Shown here one piece after another: positions 25,273 through 31,281 of a DNA stretch of 31,281 nucleotides. The stretch's first letter is position 1. Every line of letters starts with the position of its first letter. A model generated the notes under the pieces. That model was not told the DNA's origin and made no database searches. It saw nothing but the letters and a program-made list of their open reading frames with translations. This DNA comes from Anaerolineae bacterium. GTDB taxonomy: Bacteria > Chloroflexota > Anaerolineae > Anaerolineales > E44-bin32. Both the position numbers and the translations under genes were made by a program. Location of the stretch: positions 1 through 31,281 of the forward strand of contig DAOVIK010000001.1 of assembly GCA_030673735.1 (NCBI GenBank), given 5' to 3'.

Positions 25273-25544
25273 GCCCAAGTAAGGAGGAGAAGAAGAGATT
25301 CCACCCTTGCACTAATAATCTATTACCTATTGATTGATCGTGCTGGTCAGATTCCTGACGCTTAACCTACGGAATCCCTACGCTGAGGGGCTTTCGGACA
25401 CAACTTGCACCTTACACACCACTTTCCCTAGCCTACATCTTCCTGGTCCGATCGAGTTGGCACCGTGCCCACAGGACGTTACCAGGCCAATTCGATATAG
25501 CGGGAGTCTCCTTTTCTAGTACATCATCAGGGTATGGTGAGAGA

Positions 25545-25572
25545 TCGACAATCTGAGCGATCGTAATACAAT
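25545..25572 (+). promoter_or_regulatory. promoter of the permease gene
   Basis: TCGACA (25545-25550), a 16-base spacer and TACAAT (25567-25572). This predicts a 5'-UTR of about 128 bases, long enough for regulation, but no recognised riboswitch motif is seen in it. Confidence 0.55.
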
Positions 25573-25706
25573 GATGGAGTCAGATTGGAATCCGGTTGTT
25601 GTGGCGCCGCTGAAATTGCCTTTATAGTCGGACCTGTCTAGCCTGCGGTAGCGATTGGCCAGCAATCCAAGCCGCCCACTTTCTCCGCTATCACCTCGGA
25701 GGATCC

Positions 25707-27251
25707 ATGCTTCTGGACAGCCTCCTTGCCCTGACTCCGATGCTGATCATCCTGATCTTGATGCTGCGTTTTCGCTGGGGCGCAGCCAGGGCGGGACCGA
25801 TCGGGTGGTTTTCGGCAATCATCATCGCGGCGTGGCGCTTCGGTGCAGGGCTCGAATTACTTGCCCTTGCCCAGGCCAAGGCCATGCTGCTTACGCTGGA
25901 TGTACTGCTGATCGTGTGGGGGGCGTTCCTGCTCTATCGAGTGGCGGATGAGGCCGGCGCCATTGGGATCCTCGGAAAAGCTCTGCCTCATCTAACCTCC
26001 GACCGTGGCATGCAGGCCTTGTTGATCGCCTGGGTGTTTGCCTCCTTCTTGCAAGGTGTCGGGGGGTTCGGGGTTCCGGTCGCTGTGACAGCTCCGATCC
26101 TGATTGGACTGGGCTTCAACCCACTGATTGCCGTGGTCATGCCGGCGATAGGCCACGGTTGGACGGTGACGTTTGGTTCTCTCGCCTCCTCGTTTCAGGC
26201 ATTGATGGCCAGTTCGCAGATAAGCGGCGATCAACTGGCCGCGCCATCGGCCCTGCTGCTTGGGTTGGCCGGCCTTGCCAGCGGCTACATGGTGGCCCAT
26301 GTAGCCGACGGATGGAAGGGTGTGCGCAGATTGGTGCTGCCGGTCTTCATCCTGGCAATCGCCATGGGGGCAACGCAGTTGCTGTTGGCTGTCTGGGGTT
26401 TATGGAGCATCGCCAGTCTTGGAGGCGGCCTGGCCGGGCTTGCAGCGGGCCTGCTCCTGGCCAGGCGCTACCGGGGAAGCATAGAGGCTACATCCAAGCG
26501 AATGCTCAATATCCGGCATGTGATCCTGGCTTTATCGGGCTACATCGCCCTGATCGTTTTTACCTTGATCATCCAGCTCGTGGTCCCTGTACGCGAGCTC
26601 TTGGGTCAATTCGTGATACGAGTTCCATTCCCCGAGATGACCACCGCGCTGGGATTCACGACGCCCGCCGGGTTCGGGCGCAGCATACCACTCTTCCGTC
26701 ATGCGGGGGCCATTCTGGGTTATTCGGCCTTGCTATCCTTCTTGATCTACCGCAAAGCGAGTTTCTATGCGCCCCATGCTGCCCGCCGGATCCTATCCGG
26801 AACCGTGAGCAGAGTGATCCCCTCCAGCTTGGGCATCGTCGCCATGGTGTCGATGGCGGTTGTGATGAGCCATGCGGGGATGACCGATGCGCTGGCGCGC
26901 GGGATTGCGCTTGGTGCTGGAGCCTTCTTCCCACTGGCTTCGCCTTGGATCGGCGCCCTTGGCGCTTTCATGACTGGCTCTAACACCAACTCCAACGTTG
27001 TCTTCACCATGATGCAGCGGCGCGCGGCCGAACTTCTGGGACGTAGCGTTCCGTTGATCCTTGCGGCGCAAACCGGCGGCGGCGCAGTCGGTTCGGTTGC
27101 CGCGCCGACGAAGGTCGTGGTCGGAGCCAGCACCGCGGGCATGGCGGGGAAAGAAGGAATGGTGCTGCGGAAGCTGTTGCCATATGTCGCTGTGCTGCTC
27201 GGTCTCATGAGCCTGATCACGATCCTCTTTCTAGGAGTCTGGCCGATATGA
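25707..27251 (+). CDS. L-lactate/glycolate permease family transporter (LctP/GlcA)
   Basis: 514 residues with about 12-14 membrane segments; GGAGG precedes the ATG. Diagnostic stretches of the LctP family are FLQGVGGFGVPVAVTAPILIGLGF, MPAIGHGWTVTFGSLASSF, SHAGMTDALARGIALGAG and FMTGSNTNSNVVFTMMQRR, then PTKVVVGASTAG. Members import L-lactate, D-lactate or glycolate with protons. The adjacent 2-hydroxyacid dehydrogenase fits such a substrate. Its stop overlaps the start of a small frame (ATGA). Confidence 0.9.
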   Translation: MLLDSLLALTPMLIILILMLRFRWGAARAGPIGWFSAIIIAAWRFGAGLELLALAQAKAMLLTLDVLLIVWGAFLLYRVADEAGAIGILGKALPHLTSDRGMQALLIAWVFASFLQGVGGFGVPVAVTAPILIGLGFNPLIAVVMPAIGHGWTVTFGSLASSFQALMASSQISGDQLAAPSALLLGLAGLASGYMVAHVADGWKGVRRLVLPVFILAIAMGATQLLLAVWGLWSIASLGGGLAGLAAGLLLARRYRGSIEATSKRMLNIRHVILALSGYIALIVFTLIIQLVVPVRELLGQFVIRVPFPEMTTALGFTTPAGFGRSIPLFRHAGAILGYSALLSFLIYRKASFYAPHAARRILSGTVSRVIPSSLGIVAMVSMAVVMSHAGMTDALARGIALGAGAFFPLASPWIGALGAFMTGSNTNSNVVFTMMQRRAAELLGRSVPLILAAQTGGGAVGSVAAPTKVVVGASTAGMAGKEGMVLRKLLPYVAVLLGLMSLITILFLGVWPI

Positions 27252-27433
27252 ATATCGTCGATGAAACCTCAAGCGCAAAGACTAAGCTGCGTCTCCAGGC
27301 GACGGCCTTCCTGCTGATCGTGTTGCCATCGTTCGGCCTCTAATTGGCCATCACCTCGGGCCTTGCCTTGGTGATATGGCTCCTCTTCGCACCCATCGCG
27401 GCAGCCATGATCCTGGCAACATTCGCATCCTAA
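27248..27433 (+). pseudogene. small two-segment membrane protein frame with in-frame TAA
   Basis: The ATG at 27248 overlaps the permease stop (ATGA). The frame reads MNIVDETSSAKTKLRLQATA then a hydrophobic helix ending PSFGL, meets TAA at 27341-27343 (codon 32), and continues in the same frame as LAITSGLALVIWLLFAP... to a second TAA at 27431. Together it would be a 61-codon protein with two membrane helices, perhaps a small permease partner. Either one base is wrong (for example TAC/TAT for TAA), the gene is freshly broken, or two micropeptides exist with a TTG start directly after the stop. Not known to me as a named family. Confidence 0.5.
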
Positions 27434-27515
27434 TCTCCTGCCCGCCATTCCAAGTCCGCATCTTGTTGATACACCAGCACACCCTGACCAGAGTAGTACC
27501 TACCCACGTCTGATG

Positions 27516-27521
27516 TACAAT
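27516..27521 (+). promoter_or_regulatory. -10 element giving a leaderless 2-hydroxyacid dehydrogenase mRNA
   Basis: TACAAT followed by exactly seven bases and then ATG (27529), so transcription should begin at or next to the start codon. No good -35 is visible. Confidence 0.55.
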
Positions 27522-27528
27522 GTGGGCC

Positions 27529-28542
27529 ATGGATGAAGTAAACGTTTTGATCACGCTCCCCTATCCTGACTCGCTACTGGGACGCCTGCAGGCCGTTTCA
27601 CCGAAGCTGCAGTTCCACGTTCATCCGGCGCGCAATCCTGAGGAACTGCCGGAGGAGCTGCTTCCAAAAATCGATGTGCTGTACACAATCGACACCCTGC
27701 CGGTGCCCGAAAGCATACCCAATCTGGCCTGGATCCAGTTCCACTACGCCGGCATCGATGCGGTTCGCAATAATCCCTTGCTGCGGGCCAAGATCCAGGT
27801 AACGACGATGAGCGGAGCAGCGACACCACAAGTGGCCGAGTTTGCCATGATGAGCATCCTGGCTCTAGCACGGCGCGTGCCGTTGATGGTGATCGACAAG
27901 CTGGGCAAGCATTGGGACGAGGACCGCCTACAGCGCTTTCAGCCTCTCGACCTGCGCGGCAGCACCGTGGGCATCGTCGGCTACGGCAGCATCGGACGCG
28001 AGGTGGCGCGCCTTTGCCGAGCCTTCGGCGCCGATGTGCTGGCAACCAAGCGGGATCTCAAGAAGCTTGAAGAGACGGGCTACATGCCTGAAGGGCTTGG
28101 CGATCCGCAAGCCGATCTCGTCACACGCTTGTATCCCCCAGAAGCCCTACGAACCATGGCCGCAGAATGCGATTTCCTGGTCGTTACCGTACCGCTCACT
28201 CGCGATACGCGGGGCCTCGTGGGGGAGGAGATCCTGGGAGCCTTGAAACCCACCGCCTTCTTGATCGACGTCTCGCGCGGTGGTGTTGTCGATCACGGGG
28301 CGCTCATCACGGCGCTGAACGACGGGAGCCTCGCCGGAGCGGCGTTGGATGTCTATCCGCTAGAGCCACTTCCCGAGAAGAGCCCTCTCTGGGAGATCCC
28401 CAATGTGATCATCTCGCCGCATGTGGCGGGAGCCTCCTCACATTACTACGAGCAAGCCACCGAGCTCTTTGCCGCCAATCTGCAGCTATACCTGGAAGGG
28501 CAACCGCTGCTGAACCTTTACGATCCCAAGCTAGGCTATTGA
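27529..28542 (+). CDS. D-isomer-specific 2-hydroxyacid dehydrogenase (NAD-dependent)
   Basis: 337 residues from ATG 27529; an in-frame ATG at 27520 overlaps the -10 element and is rejected. The Rossmann motif is GIVGYGSIGREVARL. Catalytic residues follow the family: DVSRGGVVDHGAL (Arg), a Glu in VYPLEPLPEKSPLW and the His of ISPHVAG. An unusually long loop (about 20 residues, EETGYMPEGLGDPQADLVTR) lies between the nucleotide motif and the second half. It interconverts a 2-keto acid and a D-2-hydroxy acid; glyoxylate, hydroxypyruvate or phosphoglycerate are all possible. Its neighbours are a hydroxyacid permease upstream and a HAD phosphatase 13 bases downstream. Confidence 0.9.
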   Translation: MDEVNVLITLPYPDSLLGRLQAVSPKLQFHVHPARNPEELPEELLPKIDVLYTIDTLPVPESIPNLAWIQFHYAGIDAVRNNPLLRAKIQVTTMSGAATPQVAEFAMMSILALARRVPLMVIDKLGKHWDEDRLQRFQPLDLRGSTVGIVGYGSIGREVARLCRAFGADVLATKRDLKKLEETGYMPEGLGDPQADLVTRLYPPEALRTMAAECDFLVVTVPLTRDTRGLVGEEILGALKPTAFLIDVSRGGVVDHGALITALNDGSLAGAALDVYPLEPLPEKSPLWEIPNVIISPHVAGASSHYYEQATELFAANLQLYLEGQPLLNLYDPKLGY

Positions 28543-28555
28543 GTAGGGAGATCCG

Positions 28556-29305
28556 ATGATCGAAGGTGCGGTGTTTGACCTGGGATCAACGCTGATCCGC
28601 TTTACGGGAGAATGGCAAGAAGTGGTTAAAGAGGGCCATCGACGGATGGTGCAATCCTTGGTGCAGAGCGGATTAGAGCTAGATACAGACCAATTCGACA
28701 TGGCCTTCGAGCAAACCTGGCAAGAGACGGTTGTCCAGCGCGAGATCGACCACATAGAGCGTCCCATGGCAGACCTACTGCATCAATTGTTGGCCGAATT
28801 GGGACATACACAGGTCTCGAACGCGGTGGTGAGCCTGGCTCTCGAGCGCATGTTCTCCTCCAGCGAGGCATATTGGCATCCCATGCCGGGCGTATACTCC
28901 GTGCTGGAGAAGCTGCGTGAAGCGGGTTTGCGGCTGGGTATCGTCTCAAACGCCAGCGACTCGGCCAATGTCCATCGCCTGGTGGATAAAGCCGAACTGC
29001 GTTCCTATTTCGATCCAATCGTGGTGTCTGCTGAGCAGCGCGTACGCAAACCCGATAAGCGCGTCTTCGACCCCATTCTGAATGCCTGGGACCTTCCTCC
29101 CCAGCGCTTGGTGATGACCGGCGACAGCCTGGCGGCTGACGTCATAGGCGCACGCAATGTTGGTATGTATTCCATTTGGCTTACAGCAGACGCCGACACA
29201 CCAGGCAATCAGGCATTGCGCGACAAGGTCAAACCGGATGCGGTCGCGGAAGAGCTGGTAGAGGTGCCTGACATCATACGCCAGATCGGTAAGTCAGACC
29301 GGTAG
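28556..29305 (+). CDS. HAD-superfamily hydrolase
   Basis: 249 residues. Motif I is VFDLGSTLIRF (the nucleophile Asp then Leu-Gly; the second Asp of DxD is Gly, as in several HAD families), motif II SNASDSANVHRL, motif III lysine RKPDKRVFDPIL and motif IV TGDSLAADVIGARNVGM. A helical cap lies between about residues 20 and 110. Phosphoglycolate-phosphatase-like and haloacid-dehalogenase-like activities are both conceivable; the phosphate ester is unknown. It follows the dehydrogenase by 13 bases (co-transcribed). Confidence 0.85.
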   Translation: MIEGAVFDLGSTLIRFTGEWQEVVKEGHRRMVQSLVQSGLELDTDQFDMAFEQTWQETVVQREIDHIERPMADLLHQLLAELGHTQVSNAVVSLALERMFSSSEAYWHPMPGVYSVLEKLREAGLRLGIVSNASDSANVHRLVDKAELRSYFDPIVVSAEQRVRKPDKRVFDPILNAWDLPPQRLVMTGDSLAADVIGARNVGMYSIWLTADADTPGNQALRDKVKPDAVAEELVEVPDIIRQIGKSDR

Positions 29306-29316
29306 AAGTTTCTGCA

Positions 29317-30030
29317 ATGAGAGTCAAGCGAGTAAGCGAGCACATCGCACGACTGGAAATCCCATGGCGCTTCCTCGGATTAATTAACTACCCAGTTGCG
29401 GTCTATTTGGTGCGGGAGGGGAGCGGCTATTCCCTCATCGACACCGGCGTTACCGAGAGCGCTGCAGCACTGATCCGAGTCCTGCGGGAAGTTGCAGGGG
29501 GCCATGGGCCTGACCAGGTGCTGCTCACGCACGCACACCACGACCACGCTGGTGGGTTGAGTGCACTGCAATTGACCTGGCAACCTCCAGTTCTCTGCCA
29601 CAGAGAAGAAGTCCCTTTCGTAACCGGCGAGATGAATTACCGTCAGCTCCCGTCCCGGAGCCCTGCCTACCGGTTGGGCCGCTTGACACTGAAGCACTCG
29701 GAGTGGGCCGTCAATCTGAAGCCACCACTCGAGGGCGGTCAGTCAAAAATGGGAATGGTGGTCATCCATCTTCCAGGACACACTCCGGGGAGCATCGCCT
29801 TCCTGCACCCTCAGGATCGGGCCGTTATCTGCGGAGATGTGATCCGGAATTTAGGAGGCCGGCTCTCAGGCGCCTTCCCTCTGACCACGCAAGATCCTCA
29901 AGCCGCGCGCCAGGCGATCCGCCGCCTCGCAGAATTGGACTGCAATCTGCTCCTGCCCTCCCACGGGCAACCCATCATTGGCAACGTTCGGGGGAAACTG
30001 CTGCGATACCTGAAACGCAGCAGGAAATGA
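29317..30030 (+). CDS. MBL-fold metallo-hydrolase
   Basis: 237 residues. The metal site THAHHDHAGG (HxHxDH), the later LPGHTPGSIAFL, ICGDVI and LLPSHGQPI supply the usual His and Asp ligands of a binuclear zinc/iron centre. The fold is of the glyoxalase II/lactonase kind. It starts 11 bases after the HAD gene, so it belongs to the same transcription unit. A hydrolysis of a thioester or lactone related to the 2-hydroxy acids handled upstream is possible (inference). Confidence 0.88.
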   Translation: MRVKRVSEHIARLEIPWRFLGLINYPVAVYLVREGSGYSLIDTGVTESAAALIRVLREVAGGHGPDQVLLTHAHHDHAGGLSALQLTWQPPVLCHREEVPFVTGEMNYRQLPSRSPAYRLGRLTLKHSEWAVNLKPPLEGGQSKMGMVVIHLPGHTPGSIAFLHPQDRAVICGDVIRNLGGRLSGAFPLTTQDPQAARQAIRRLAELDCNLLLPSHGQPIIGNVRGKLLRYLKRSRK

Positions 30031-30071
30031 GCCTCCTCGACCGGTCCCTAACCTTTTACCAATCCGAACCA

Positions 30072-30080
30072 TGATAGAAT
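30072..30080 (+). promoter_or_regulatory. extended -10 ahead of the MFS gene
   Basis: TGATAGAAT, with a possible -35 too close (TTTACC, 14 bases). It would start transcription about 30 bases before the ATG at 30119. Confidence 0.45.
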
Positions 30081-30118
30081 GCTTCGTTTGATTCTCCTCA
30101 CCTCCGGAGCGCGCCAAC

Positions 30119-31281
30119 ATGCTACGCAGGATTCGTAACGCGACCACAGGCTACCCGCGCCAGTTCTGGCTGATCTTCTGGGGCATGCTGATCAATGCCT
30201 CAGGCGGAAGCATGGTATGGCCGTTCCTGACGATCTACATGCGCCAGCAACTCGACGTGCCGCTCACTTCCGTGACGCTGCTTCTAACCGCCAACTCAGT
30301 AGCGGGATTGGTGGCCACCTCATTCACAGGCCCCGCTGTCGATCGCTTCGGCCGCAAGAACGCCATGATCCTGGGCATGGCCGTCAATGGAGCCACCTTT
30401 CTGTTTATGTTTAGAGCCGACACAATGGAGATGTGGCTGGCTCTGATGATCATCAACGGGATCTTCTCGCCCCTCGTCCGCGTGTCCATAAACGCCATGG
30501 TTGCTGATCTTATCGAAACCGAACGCAGGGCGGATGCCTATGCGCTGCTGCGCATGATCCAGAACCTCGGAGTGGCTATTGGACCTTCGGTGGGGGGCTT
30601 TATCAGCAGCGTATCCTATGGGCTTGCGTTTACCATAGCTGCGATCGTCCACTTCACCGTGGCCACACTGCTGCTCACGCTCGCGAAAGAGACCATTCCC
30701 AGCGAAGAGCCCGGTGCCGAAAGGCGAGCAGCGGGATATGGTCCAGTGCTGCGGGATCGCGCTTTCATGGCAGTCTGTACGATGCTCATGCTCGCCGGCA
30801 TGGCCTATTCGCTGATGATGGTCTTGCTTCCGGTTTATGCCAAGGAGAACTTCGGCGTTCCGGAGTCGCAATATGGATTCATCATGGCTACCAATGCAGC
30901 CATGGTGGTTCTCTTCCAGTATGCCATCACGAAGATCACCGGTCGCTACCACCATTTGCCTGTAATGGCCGCTGGAGCGATGTTCTATGCGCTGGGCGTA
31001 GGCAGCGTAGCCTTAGGGCAAAGCTTCCCAGCGTTCCTGGCCAGTATGGTGGTGCTAACCATCGGCGAAATGATCATCATACCCACAGCGACGGCGTTGA
31101 CGGCCAATCTGGCTCCCGCCGACATGCGCGGTCGCTACATGGGGGTTTACGGCCTAAGCTGGGGAGTGGCCTTCGGCATCGGTCCGGTGATCGCCGGCCT
31201 GCTCAACGACTACGTCGCACCCGTGGCGATCTGGTACGGCGGATTGGTCATGGGTTTGATGGCAGTGGCGGGATTCGTACT
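30119..31281 (+). CDS. MFS transporter (3' end outside the window)
   Basis: At least 387 residues in one open frame running off the right edge, beginning MLRRIRNATTGYPRQFWLIF. Eleven or so hydrophobic segments are seen. The MFS motif A appears as GPAVDRFGRKN between helices 2 and 3, and its half-repeat is suggested by ADMRGRYMGVYGLSWG late in the protein. This is the DHA1 drug/metabolite type; the substrate is unknown. A CGGAG lies eleven bases upstream of the ATG. It is probably transcribed from its own promoter, 88 bases after the MBL gene. Confidence 0.88.
   Translation, partial: MLRRIRNATTGYPRQFWLIFWGMLINASGGSMVWPFLTIYMRQQLDVPLTSVTLLLTANSVAGLVATSFTGPAVDRFGRKNAMILGMAVNGATFLFMFRADTMEMWLALMIINGIFSPLVRVSINAMVADLIETERRADAYALLRMIQNLGVAIGPSVGGFISSVSYGLAFTIAAIVHFTVATLLLTLAKETIPSEEPGAERRAAGYGPVLRDRAFMAVCTMLMLAGMAYSLMMVLLPVYAKENFGVPESQYGFIMATNAAMVVLFQYAITKITGRYHHLPVMAAGAMFYALGVGSVALGQSFPAFLASMVVLTIGEMIIIPTATALTANLAPADMRGRYMGVYGLSWGVAFGIGPVIAGLLNDYVAPVAIWYGGLVMGLMAVAGFV

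Larger units (their letters stand above)
25168..25706. other. 539-base intergenic region
   Basis: No convincing coding frame is present: the longest plus-strand frame (25334-25519) has neither a ribosome site nor a recognisable protein. The stretch holds a hairpin at 25248-25272 and a promoter at 25545-25572. Base composition drops to more AT-rich between about 25300 and 25640. I see no RNA gene. Confidence 0.5.

Noticed and set aside
25334..25519. 61-residue open frame in the long intergenic gap
   Set aside because: No ribosome site, no recognisable protein pattern, and a composition unlike the neighbouring genes.
26159..26983. 274-residue frame inside the permease gene
   Set aside because: Second frame of a strongly supported membrane protein, with shadow-type composition.
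30320..30955. 211-residue antisense frame opposite the MFS gene
   Set aside because: The plus strand encodes a clear MFS protein with motif A; the antisense translation is low-complexity in character.

Overview
The window looks like chromosomal DNA of a Chloroflexota bacterium, probably an Anaerolineae-type lineage. This is an inference from gene content: an NBR1-Ig-like (FW) domain lipoprotein, a proline/threonine-rich linker ahead of an SH3b domain, LiaF-like membrane proteins, an APC-UspA-DUF389 fusion, and housekeeping genes scattered among transporters. GC is moderately high and even. There are no insertion sequences, CRISPR arrays, phage genes or rRNA genes. Promoters follow the ordinary sigma-70 pattern, and several genes appear to be leaderless or nearly so.

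Layout. 1-1464 (minus): the first codons of a gene leaving the window, then two LiaI/LiaF-like membrane proteins. 1790-2716 (plus): an FW-domain lipoprotein. 2868-4639 (minus): a two-gene operon of an SDR/epimerase and a steroid 5-alpha-reductase-like protein, the latter broken by an in-frame TAG. 4720-5002 (minus): tRNA-Val(CAC) followed by a structured, terminator-ended RNA of unknown class. 5197-6393 (plus): a DUF389-like/SH3b membrane protein. 6592-9314 (plus): a Zn/Mn ABC importer (binding lipoprotein, ATPase, permease). 9533-11290: an orphan NarL-type sensor kinase. 11532-13512: small zinc-ribbon protein, thioredoxin reductase and alpha/beta hydrolase in one operon. 13610-14212 (minus): RdgB. 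14383-16173 (plus): DUF177 protein and the principal sigma factor. 16293-17023 (minus): PncC/CinA-C and a coupled DUF6504-like protein. 17144-18668 (plus): exonuclease VII subunits. 18746-20308 (minus): MurJ. 20483-21744 (plus): HIT protein and methyltransferase. 21883-25167: a 1094-residue APC-UspA-UspA-DUF389 fusion. 25707-30030: lactate/glycolate-type permease, a broken two-segment micropeptide gene, a 2-hydroxyacid dehydrogenase, a HAD phosphatase and an MBL hydrolase. 30119-end: an MFS transporter cut by the window edge.

How the genes fit together. Much of the window is housekeeping: transcription (sigma factor), DNA repair (XseAB), nucleotide-pool cleaning (RdgB), NMN salvage (PncC), cell-wall lipid II export (MurJ) and thiol redox (TrxB). 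The accessory content is mostly membrane and transport. The right end groups uptake and oxidation/reduction of 2-hydroxy acids.

The points most worth following are the multidomain APC-UspA-DUF389 protein and its small DUF389-like relative; the unidentified RNA beside tRNA-Val with a 12-nt copy of the tRNA 3' end; and two separate membrane-protein reading frames interrupted by a single in-frame stop. I do not see a clear new defence or mobile system.
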